A program made the position numbers and the translations under genes. Below the pieces are notes generated by a model. That model was not told where the DNA came from and searched no databases. It was given only the letters and a program-made list of their open reading frames with translations. Below, piece by piece: positions 1-12,200 of a stretch of DNA of 64,000 nt (its first letter is position 1; each line of letters opens with the position of its first letter). This stretch comes from Apus apus (lineage: Eukaryota; Chordata; Aves; Apodiformes; Apodidae), in the NCBI RefSeq assembly GCF_020740795.1, contig NC_067289.1:25600108-25664107 (forward strand), written 5' to 3'.

Positions 1-81
1 TAAAATGAACCCAAGTACCAGTGTCAGTGTTTCTGCCAGGCTTTTGCAAATGCTCTTCCAGCTTCAATTCAGTCTACTTAC

Positions 82-275
82 CAGGACTTTTGATGAGCCC
101 ACTTTCTCTTTTATATCTTGAATGCACTGACGTTCTCTGTTCTCCACCGTGAAGGTACCACTGCACCCCGCAATGTCATAGAGAAAATTCTTCAGGATCA
201 TTTTTCCATTCACTGTGAGGCTGACTTCAGGGTGGAACTGTGCTCCATACAGTTTCTTAGATTCATTTGCTATGC
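82..275 (-). CDS. GMPS: GMPS coding exon 6, holding His190 and Glu192
   Basis: 194 nt, phase 1 in and phase 0 out, donor GTCCTG|GTAAGT. It encodes [18 protein letters not shown], which carries the other two triad residues, and ends at SSKVL. The acceptor (CAACAAAG|GC) has A at position -3 instead of the usual C or T, so it looks weak, but the reading frame requires it. Confidence 0.95.
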
Positions 276-3200
276 CTTTGTTGGTGCAAAGAAATGAGAA
301 TGACAAAATAGAACATAAAAAGGAAGTGAAAAGCTACCCCAGCAAGTCAAACATTTGCTTTTTGAGTGATTTATTCTGCCACATTTTTGGCACAGATCAC
401 CAATCACCACTAAGGGTACTGTTACTTATCTAGAACACACAATCCCTCAGGAACAAGGAAAACACTCAGGCATCCTAGGAAAACCATTGTGGTAACAGGA
501 GATCAATGACATGATTTTTCCCTCACCACAGGATACCTCACGTGACCCTGCAGCCAAGGCAGGTGACACCGCTGTGTCCCTGGCCAAAAGGCTCTGCTGG
601 TCAAGTGTCCCCACATGGGCACCTCTGGGAGCACCACTCCTGTTTTTAAGTCTCTGGAGGGTTGCTTTCAGTAGATCACAACACTGCACTGCGCACCAAG
701 GAAGTGCTGATGAGGCTGGGAATAAAAGAGCAGCAGGGAAACTGCCTCATGGAACTGACCTGCCTTAGACACCCAGCTTGGCTGTGCCCTTGTATTTCCT
801 GCTGCCACTGGACACCCGGCTGCCACCTCAGCAGCATTCCTGGGCTTGCTTAGGCACAGGGAGCCCACAGGAGATGGCACAGGAAAATGAAGGCACAACA
901 CTGCTCCTAATGCCCCATAAAGTGGGGTGAAAGTTGCCAGAGCTCTGGGGGAGCTTGCAATCTGGACGCAGCAAACTTTACACAGCAAATCAATTCAGAG
1001 AATCTGAGTAGGTACGAGTTCTGGGTCACTCAAAGGCAAGGCAGGATGTCATGAATGCCCTATTTAATCTTAACAGTAGTTTGGAAAGAATCTTTCCTTA
1101 ACCAGGCATCTTTACGTCTTTTAAAAGGTCGGTTTTTCTCAACTTAGTTACCTGTCTGATTTAAGAGCAGTACTGCAAGGTTGTTTGGTTGTTTTTTGTT
1201 TGTTTTTTTTTTTAAATTAAAGGTTTAAAATAACCAGGTAAATACTTTAAGAACTTCTGCTAAGTGGCTTAACAAACTTAAGACCTCTCCAGGTCTCTCA
1301 TCTCCTATGAAAGGGACTCAAAGAGACTATTTAGCATTCAACAATTTGAGTAGCTTTCAAAAACCAGATTCTAAGGTCCTAAATTTTCCCATGCCAACCT
1401 GTGTGATGTTTGAAGCACTGCTTTTTGATAAAAAGACAATTTCAGTATAAGATAAATACCTGCTATAATGTTCCCTGACTGCGCAACCACTTTGAATCCA
1501 TCAGCTACTTTATCCACACTATCTCCATGAGTGAGGAGCACAAGCTCTTCCTTCTGGAGGCCCCTAGAGAAAGATTAAAAACTAGAATCAATCAAAGGAA
1601 GAACAAAGACCTGAAACAGCCATGCTTCCAAGGGAAGCTCCTAGGAATCCCAAAAAAATAACATCTCCATTGACCAGGCCCTTTGAAGTGCATGCAGGAT
1701 TTCCTTCCCAGAAAGTCACCTCCAATTCTGAGATGCCTCCATTGGACACTGCAAAAGTTCTTGTACAAGACATCCTTCATGCAAGAGGTAATTCATTTAA
1801 TTCAGAAGGGTTTGTGGTCGGTTTTTTTAATCAACACACCAATATTGAAGTACCCCTCTTTGACATGAAGAGCCACCTAGAGTCACAGAGGACACTTGGG
1901 AGTCCTGCTTTTTAATTCAATGAAGTTTTCTTGCTCAAAACTAAGTGTTTTCAGGACAATTTGGGCACCTCAGACTTCAGACAGGGTATAAAGTCCTGCA
2001 GTAGCCCTACAGAGAAATTCTAAAAATTGGAATGCCAGCCATGAGCAAACTGTTAGAATTATTATAAGAAAATTGAGAGACTTTGAGAAACTACCAAGAA
2101 ACCTAATTCTGGTTTTATAAAACAACACAAAACAATTTTAAAGGAAGGTAGAAAACAAATGTTTCTAGATTTTCTATTGCCTTTCCAAAACTGGATGGGT
2201 AAAAACCAATTCAAGAGTAACACACTGCAGAGCAGAAAGATATAGGAGCTCAACACAAAGATTCTCATGCTGTGGTGAATTTCGTGATGTCTCCATGAAT
2301 TTGTTCTACTTTGAAATAAGGGCTTTACACAATATTCCAAGCAAATATATCTGAATTTCTAGAGTCAATTGAGAATTTATGCCTAAGTATTTGTTCAAGT
2401 GAGTAAATTGCTTACTCATGAACACAGCTGTAAAAGTTTTATTAGAAATTATCTAACAAGCATGAGTGCAATTTCACTAATTTCTTTAAAATAAGCTTCC
2501 TCTCATCCAGCCATCAATTTCCAGACTGGTATTTCCAATATTCTTCTGGTAGAATCACAGAATGGTGAAGGCTGGAAGGGACCTTCAAGATCACCAGGTT
2601 CCAACCTCCCTGCCATGAGCAGGGACACCTCCCACCAGACCAGGCTGCACAAGCCTCATCCAACCTGTCCTTCAACACCTCCAGGGAGGGGGCAGCCACA
2701 ACCTCGCTGGGCAACCTGTTCCAGTGCCTTCCTGCCCTCATGGGGAAGAATTTCTTCCTGATGTACAACCTAAATCTCTCCTCTTTCAGTCCTGTCACTG
2801 CCCTCTCTGGTAAAAAGACCCTCCTGAGCTTTCCTGGAGTCCCTTCAGGCACTGGAAGCTGCTCTAAGGTCTCCCTGGAGCCTTCTCTTCCCCAGGCTGA
2901 ACACCCCAACTCTCCCAGCCTGTCTTCATAGCAGAGGTAACTTAAAACTTCTGTGCACCTGAACAGTGAACATGTGTTATCCAGAGTAATGCTGAACACT
3001 CCATCTTCTCTGACACTCTTCTTGTGCACTGTGCCTCCAAATACCTTGTTCATCATCTGTCAAAACAGAAACATCACATGAAAATGCTCCTCGCGACCTA
3101 GTGTCACTTTATATCTCAGTCTTCTTATGACTGACAACAGCTTTGGCCCTCCAATCGACACCAACCTAGTATTTAATTATTATACTCATTCAAGATATCT

Positions 3201-6200
3201 TTCTTCAAATCAAGAATTCTCTTCAAAATTAATGTCTGTCCTGCACTAGGCCCGTTGCCCAGCCAGGCACCACTGCCCCACGCGATGAGCAGCACAAACC
3301 CACCACAACAGAAAATAGGCAAAGATTTGTAAAATAACACAAATTCCAGAGTGTGCATCTACTTGCACTTACAGCTGACCTGCAGGGCAGCCACCCGAGT
3401 ATCAGAAGGCAGTTATCACAAAACCAGTTGAGTTGCTGAACAAAAACCTAATTTATCTATCCTTTAGTTGAGGGCTCTCGGGCCTAAACTTCTCAAAATC
3501 CCCTGGTGTTATTTTTGTGACTCTTAATCTTTGCTGTACCAGAGCTGTACAATTCTCAACAAGGTTTTTTTCTTTCTAAAACCTTTTCTATTGTTTGGAG
3601 TTGGATATCTGCATTTTAGATTTCAGAAGTCTCAAAACAGCCATTTTTTTTTTCCTTGCAAATGTAACTAACTTAAAAATTTATTTTAGAATTCCACCTT
3701 CCAACTCCTTTAACTTCCAGAGATTTAAAGCTTCAGTTGAGACCTAGTTTGATATTACACTTACTGTGCTTGACTGATTTCAATCTTTTATAATGAAGTA
3801 ACAGTGTGTTAATACATTGATTCATTTCCATACAGTCAGCCTCATGAAACTCGCCTGCCCGAGGCTAATGTGGTTTTCAATTTGCTTGGCATTTTAAGAC
3901 ACATTTTAATACAACACACATCTTCCTTTAGAACAGGGAGTGCCAACACTGTCTCTGTAATTACCAGCCTTCCTGAAGGAGTTTCTCCAGCCATTATTCA
4001 GCACCTCTGAAGGCCTAGTAAATCACTAACCCTGGGAAAAACCAAGATGCAGAAGCAGAAGTTACGTATATAATTCTTCCCTTGTCTCCTTAGAAGTTTG
4101 TTTCTTCACTCAGCTCAGATCTATCAAGCAGACCCACTTGGTCCACTGCAGGATCACCAAGTCAGTCCAAATATGTGCATGAGAGAGGGGAGAGGAAGAG
4201 TTTAAGCACTCATAAGAACTAGGCTAGAAACATTCCATGCTTGCAAACCAAAAGGAAAAACTATTTCACTTGTTTACATGAGGGGCACATTTTCCAACAC
4301 CAACAAGACAGTCTCAGCTAATGCCTGCCAGGTTGTATTTATTGTGGCAAAACAGACAGTGTGGATGGAACTCTATTCACAGCACTTAAGCAAAGAAAAA
4401 CCATCTCTGCTGTGGGTGAGACAGAGCCAAGGGAAGCACTGCCAGTGCCCTCAGTTTACCAGTCAGCACTTTCAAAGTATCCTTTGCACACCATATTGCT
4501 CATGTTTGAAAAGCAGGGCCTTCAGCAGTTCATCTCCAGTTAGTGTCAGAAACCAGGCCTAGAAGACAGCAATGGACTAACTTATCTGTGACCAGCACCT
4601 GCATTCCATAGCAGATTCCAAGGACTGGTTTTCCTATTGTAAATATTGCTGGGTCGAACCATGGTGCATCTTCTGCATACACAGAGTTTGGTCCTCCAGA
4701 TATGATTATAGCTCTGCAGGCAAAAGATAAAGAAGCATTAACTCAAATATATAATTTCCTTTTACATCTATTTGTTTTAAACATTTACATTGTCTCAGAA
4801 TATTTACAACTCTCTATATCCTAACATAAATTTTAATACAGATATCCTAACATATAGCTTAGCTTTGCTGTGCTACAGCTGTCAAAACCAGCAGCTTGCC
4901 AAAGAAGTATTTCATTGGTTTAAACAAAGTCAAACATTAACCATCTGAAAAAGTGACTGTATCTTAAATATCTTGTAGCCAAGTGCCAACTATGAGAGAA
5001 GCAGGATGGCCAGGATCAAATGCAGAGTATTAGCACCAAGATATATACAACTCGTGATGTCTGAGCCAGGGGAATTGCATTAAGAAAACAGACTCACAAA
5101 TTTCTAGAGCTGCTGAGAAAGTGCTCCTTAATCCATCCTGATCCCAACGTGAGATGGCATTAGCCACAGGTTGAGAATTTTAAGTCCAATACATGCAAGC
5201 AGTTATGGTCTGATATTAATACTTCACATTATAACAGAAAATAAAATATTTTCAGAGGGGAAGAGAGACCTTTGCAAACCATGATCTGCAAGACCATGAA
5301 CTGCAGCAGAACCAGGCAGTTGAGCAATGCTTTCTGGCCTGGGCCCAGGACCAAACACGGGTGTACCAGACCTTGGACTTGTGCACTGTTTGTTTCCCCA
5401 AGAACACCAAATCAATTGCTCAGAGCAAGAAACACAAAGTGGGGCAAGAGAGAAGCTGCACACACAGGATTAAATGCTCCTAACAAAGCTTTCTTCTAGC
5501 ATGATTTAGAGTTTCTCATGCACATACTGACCAAATACAATCATTTCAACGCAGGGGACAGGGCAGGGGGCTGGACAGGGGCACCCCTCAGAGCCAAGTC
5601 CAGTGGCTGGCAGGTTGGAAGAGGCACCATCTGGGTCCTTGTATGTGGGGATCTACAGTGAGCTTTGGAACAAGAGTGCAGCTGAGGGAGGTGCAGTTTT
5701 ACACTGAACAATCCTGACAACAAGTACCTGCTCTACACATACAGGCTCTTCTGTTCAAGTCAGAGACATCCTGAATTTCCTCAACTTGGACAGTGCTAGA
5801 AAGAGCCTAATTACTCTCAGTGGCATTACTGCTTCTAATAACTCCATGTACAGAAGCATTTGCTTCAGTGCCTTATGTACAGAACACTATTCAGTAGCAT
5901 ACAAAGGAAATACAGCCACATCTACAAACTGAGTATTTTTATGAGAAGTCAAAATAGTTATGCACTGTCCTATTTCAAAAGCAGAGTCTTAAAATCTGCT
6001 TTTGTTCCAAACTGGCCTGGTTTGAGCCAGGATGAAGCAAATTTCCCTTTTACTGTTTTAGTTTTTTTTCAAGTGAAAATCCCACAGGATACAGAAAGGT
6101 CACCCAATCTGCCCAAGCAGTAAAGAAAAAAAATAGAGGGGAGAGGGGAACCTGCATCTTCTCAGCTATCCAGGAGAAATTCAAACTAGCATGGGGTATA

Positions 6201-9200
6201 AATTCTAAAAGTTTTGCTGCAGCACCTGGTAATTTCTTACATACCTTCTTGTATGTACCTTCATACACATTTCTCTGGTTTACCTTAAACCACTTCCTAA
6301 ACAACCTAACCTAGCTTTGGAAAGCCTGTTTGTAGCAGATTAAAGGTACCTCAGGAATCAAGAGCAAAATGCATGCATTGATACCCTGAGCTCAGGACTC
6401 AGAGCAGAGCCCAGACACTGCCAGAGTTCAGCCTAACACCAGCAGATCCCCCAGCTGTGGCACCTCCTGGCCCCAGGACCAGGATCTGCTGGAAACTGCT
6501 AATGTTTATGTCACGTTTAGGTGAAAATTGTCACTAGGGATTGCTCTGAAACTATCACAATTGAGAAGCTGGCTTTTTAAACACAATATGTAAAAACAGT
6601 TCAGCAAAATGTTCAGCCTTGCTGCTGGTGTCAGGATTTGTTGAGCTTTCCTGGGTGCCAATGACTGACTGAGGCTGTGGACACAAACCTGACTGACCAA
6701 CCTGGGTAACTGAGAGCCTGAAACCAACACCCTCCCCTTGAGCAGCAACCTTTTGAATGAAGAGGTTTTGCCACATTTTAGAGAGCAATTATTTGGAATG
6801 ACAAGTCCAACAGGTCTAATCACAAGACTCTGAAGAACCTTCAACCGTGAAAACAAAGGGAGGAAAGGTCTTCCCACTGCAAACCTGCATCAATTCAGAT
6901 AAAACTTGGTTAGTGCCATGACTCACACCTCAAATCCAGCACACAGGAGATGCACAAATGCTTTTTAAACTAGTAATTAACCAGTATGTCCACCTTTTAA
7001 ATATCTGATTGTTGGAGAATTATAAACAAGATCTGAACATTTCTGAAAGATAAATCCTTCACACAAGAGCTATCTGGGTTGAACCAGCAGTTCCTGAATG
7101 TTCTGTTCTCTGTGTTTTCAGAAGAGACCAATAAGTTATTTACTAAAATAAACTCTTTACTGGTTCACTAATTATCATTGATTGGAAAAATGCAATTTTG
7201 CAACAAAGCCCTGTCTTATCTGTCATGGGGCACAGCCAAGAAGCACACATGCACTGCTGGACTTGTGCCAAAGGGACAAATGAGGTCTTTGATGACTTAT
7301 AGACTTCAGAGTATTGATCTTCCCCACACAAAGGAGAGGGATACCCTGGTAAGCCTAATAAAACAAGAAAAAGAAATGTACAAAGTGCTAAATAACTCCG
7401 AGGCCTTTTCTTGCTGCAAAAAATTGGTGGTATTCCAGTTAGTTGTTTTTTTTTTAGTTGCTTCCCAGAAACAGTCTGGAATAATTTACTGCAACATCCT
7501 CAGTATTCAAGTCAGTTACTTGTTTTAAAATTAAGAAAATAATTTTTAGAAACTCGCAAAACCTGTTTTCTGGATTAATAGGTGCCCTAGCTTAACAGGT
7601 AAAACAGCAAGATCATCTAAATTTTTGCAGATACAAATTTAAAATGCAGCCTCTTAAACTGTACTTACAAATGGAACTGATCGAAATGACGTGAAGGAAA
7701 TTAAGCAGCAAATACAAGAAGGTCTGCATTGCTGTGAGAGATTCCCCAGCACCACTCGGGGGGCTCTGCAGCCAAGCTGAAGGTGGGTGCAATGAAAGCT
7801 CCTGCACACAAACCCAGGCAGATCCCACCACTGCCAGGGCCCACAGGCTGTGTTGGAAGGGAGGGCAGGTGGGGAGGGACCTACCGAAACCCCTGTTCCC
7901 GGATGGCGAAGGCCGGCGTCTCCAGAGGGAAGATCTCGGACTGGACGAAGAGCTCGCGCACCCGCCGGTCGATCACCTTCCCGTACTGCGCTCCGGCGTC
8001 CAGGATGACCACGGCTCCCTCATAGTGGTGCTGCCCATCCTTCAGCTCTGCTCCAGGCTGCTCCGGCTGCCAACGGCACTCACAGCGCGTCACACACCGC
8101 AGCTTTAGCCACAGCTCCTACCCGCGAACGTCTGCCGGGCTGGCCAAGGCTGCCCGCGCCGCGATTCGGGATGCGAGCGGTAAAGGCAAGCCAAGAAACT
8201 GCTAAATAAAAAACTCCTCCAGTTTCTAAGGGCCTGTAGATGCACTGGCAAGATAAAGGGGCTCTGCATGAACACAGCACATGCCTCCCAAGCAGCCACA
8301 CAAAGACCACATCCCCAAAACCAAACACAGTACAAATTAGGGAAAAAAAATAATGCTATTAAGCTAACAAAGTCGGAGCTTTCCATAAATAAGAAGCCAT
8401 ACGCCCTCTTCACCATTCCAGCTTTTCCCATTTTGCAGTTCCATTCAAAACCCAGCACTTTCTATGATAATTAAGAGCATGTGCCTTCCTCTCAAGCAAA
8501 ACAGGACTGCAAAGTCAGAGGAACAATGTTTTTCCCCCATTATATCGCCTCATACACTGAACTTTCACTTGACATTACCTCCTGGAGAGGATAAAAAGGA
8601 GAAATTAAGAACAAATGTCTCTGCTAAAATGATTCCTCAAGAAAAACAATTTCTGACTGCAGCATTCAGGCAGACTGCACATCAGAACAAAGCAAGGGTT
8701 CTCACTGACCGCATCACATTTCAATTGCTTGGCCAACTTCAGCTACATCTGAAAGAGGCTCGAAAATGCAGCGACAAGTTTCTTCTATTTTAAAAGAAAC
8801 TGAAAAGAGGCAACTCTTCCATGGAAGTGTCTTTATCGGAGGATCTTCACAAAAGAATGTGAACTCAAATGCATGGTAAGACACCTTGAAATTAATGCAG
8901 AAAAAACTCTGCTGCTTAAAGAAATCACCTACTTAAAGCTCACACTGATTTCCTCACCAGTGTAATTTGGTGAAGGAAAAACTGGGCAAGGTTTTACTTT
9001 GGCAAACGCTGTCTCAAAACACATATTGAAGCTTACAGCCATCAAATGATGGCAAATTGGAGTTGTGATGCCTGTTTGTACCAGACAACACATCCTTCAA
9101 CCCAGAGCCCACAGGAGTTCCCACCACAGCTGCTCAGGTTCCTGAGGAAGCTGGGGCAGCCTGCAGCACATCACAGTATATACATGAGGGGTAATCACCC

Positions 9201-12200
9201 CCGCAGCAGCCACAGGTCATTCTGGAGGAGAGGATCAATCTGCTGGGACACATTCTCCCCAACAAATACACAAAGGCTGTTGCCTTTGAGCTTTCTTTCT
9301 CAGGAAGGCAAGCACGCTGGGAACTTGCAGTTTACACTAGCTGGAAAAGGCTTTATCTAAACTAAAGGACATAAGCAGAAAAAAAATAGTTCTATGTCCT
9401 TCAAAACCCTAAATCCAGGTTACAGTCAGTTACTTAATCTCTTTCCTTCAGCTGGTAGCTCTTAATGACTTTTTAAACTTGGGTTACACAACAAAAAGGG
9501 CACATGTTGGAGGAAAGCAGACTTGAGCAGCAAACAACCCTCCAAACCCCCTGGTCAGATGGAGAGAGGCCACCAGAACTGTCTTCCCTTCCACTAGAAG
9601 GGAGGGAATCACTTTCAGAGCACTTCTGGGCATTTTCACCTATCAGTCTCTAAATTAGCAGTTCTTGCAAGAAAGACCCAACATTCTCATCCTTTCCTGA
9701 TCCCACCCTGTGCCAAACACTAATCCTTCCAGTGCAGTTTTCTTTTTACTAAAACCCCTAAATTGTTTCAGAGCACGCACGCTGTGTCTTGCACCATGAA
9801 GAGACAGAGCCCTGCAGCCCTCTCAGCTTAGCATCTGCAGCTGTCCACTCCCACCTGGAAGAGTGGGATGGAGGAGTCCCCTCCAGAGCCCCAGGAGCAC
9901 AGCCAGCCCTCACACCAATGGGTCCCACCTGCCAGCAGTGCTACCCACACATCGTGCTCTCACATTTCCCAACCTGCAGAACACCCCTAAGAACCTGCAG
10001 AAGGAGTAAGAAAGGAGAAGTCCAGCTCTGCAAAGGTAGCTTTTACATTACTGAGTCAAAAAAGACTAAACCCAAGTTATTGTTGGCACCAGCTCATCTG
10101 GACCGATGGCCAAGCATTTACATCCACAGCTAGTAAATAAATCCTGTTTCCAGTGCCCTACTGGGAATAGTATGAGAAATGTTGCATAAGGTGGCACAAG
10201 TAGGTCTGTTATCTCAAACGAAGCTGCACCTTCCTTAGTTCTCCTTAGCAAAAGGAGGACAGGGCCACAAACCCCTCTGTCACAACAGCCTGGACAAGGC
10301 TCTCTGCTGCAGTCACCCAGACCCGAGAACTGCAGACTCCTCCACTGAGCTGCCCCTGCTTCTTCACTCCTGCAAAGTATAACTTCATTTTGCACAATGA
10401 TGGGAGGAACACTTGCACAGGCAACTGAAGCAACATTAGGTTTACTTCTAAATCATCTGTGTTGCCCTAAAAGATGGCTGTTTGAGGCTCCAACTAACAG
10501 TTTATTGCCCGAGTTTCACTGCAACTCCATTAACACCCTCCAAAAATCTCAAATGCCAGCGTCTAACCAGAGCTCAGGTTTTTACTCAGATGATAAGGGC
10601 ATTTGGGCTAAAATCCAGTAAAAGAACTGCATCTGTCAAGTAACATGGGCAACATGTAAGATGAGCAAGGCAACACGCACCTCATAGAATCATAAAGGTT
10701 GGAAAAGACCCTCAAAGACCATCAAGTCCAACCATCTGCCTTATAACCCCTAGCCACTAAATCATCTCCCAAAGCACTACATTCATGCATTTTCTGAACA
10801 CCTCCAGGGACGGTGCCTCCACTGCCTCCCTGAGCAGCCTGTCCCAAGGCCTCACCGCTCTTCAGTGAAGAAATTTTTCCAAATATCCAGCCTGAACCTC
10901 CCCTGGCACAACTTGACCCCATTTCCTCTTGTCCTATGGCTAGTCACTAGAGAGAAGAGGCCAACACCCACCTCACTAAAACCTCCTTCTCAGGTAATTG
11001 TAGAGAGCAATGAGGTCTCCCCTCAGCCTCCTCTTCTCCAGGCTGAACAGCCCTAGCTCCCTCAGCCTCTCCTCATAAGACCTGTTCTCACCAGAAAAAG
11101 AAAACGCAAAGAAAAATCACGTAATTGGTGGCCTAATAAGTTGCCAATCCCTTAGATGTGGGCTTAGAGTAAACTACATGCTGAAATAACTGTCTCCCAG
11201 CAGCACACAGGGCAGTGCCCGCTGTCCTTTCCTCCTGCAGGCAGCCCTGCAGCACACGTCCAAGCGAGCCCCATCCCAGGAATTAACACAGGCAACTATA
11301 AGCACAAGGACTGTGCCAGAGGAGGTTCTGTGCTTCACTTGTGAGCTTGAGTAGAGCTCTGAAGGAGCCCAACAGAAACACTACAGAAATCATAGGGAGA
11401 AAGAGGAAGGAGAAAGGTGGTAACTCAGTACAGGGTCTGGCTTTATTTATTTATAGGCACCGTTCCAAGGCCAGAGATTTTTAATCCAAATGTAATAAGG
11501 GAAACTTCACTTAATAAAATCAAAAAAGGAACAGATGCTGTTAACTTGCAGTCAACATGGCAGTTTAGCTCATGTGTTTGTATACTGTGTACATGCCAGG
11601 AGGAAGATGAAGAGGATATCAGACAGCCCAACTCCCACAGGGAGATGGCTTTCGGAGCCAGCACCTCTTCCTGGTGGGGATCCTCAAGTTTCTAATAAAA
11701 GCTCTTTTTCCTCTCAGGAGGTGTGTAACTACAGTTCCCTGTCTTCTCCTGGTCTATTTTCCCAAAAATCTGGAGACCTTCCTATTTTTGAGAGCTTCTG
11801 TGGAAGGTGGTTTGACAGCTGCCCAAGGCGGTCCAGGAGCTGGGGCAGGCCCAAGAGCGACAGTAAGAAACAGAGTGGGGCTGGAAAAAACCTCGAGAGC
11901 CACCACAAACACGACATCATGGATTCTGACCGTTCTCTTGCAGCTGGTGACCCAAACAAACCCACTGCACCACCAAACCACAGTATCTCCAGCCTGCCCC
12001 TTGCCCGCCGCGTCAGACCCGAGACCTGGAACCGAGGTCCCCAGTGCCACCTGAACCATCCAGACACCTCTGGCTGTGCTGCCGCAGCAAGGGGCAGCCT
12101 CCAACCACCATCTCAGCTCTGCCACTTGGAAGAAAAAGCTTCCACCGCTGCTGGGTTGTTGTGTGTCAAAAGAAGAGCTCTGTAACGAGCTGTGGCAGGA

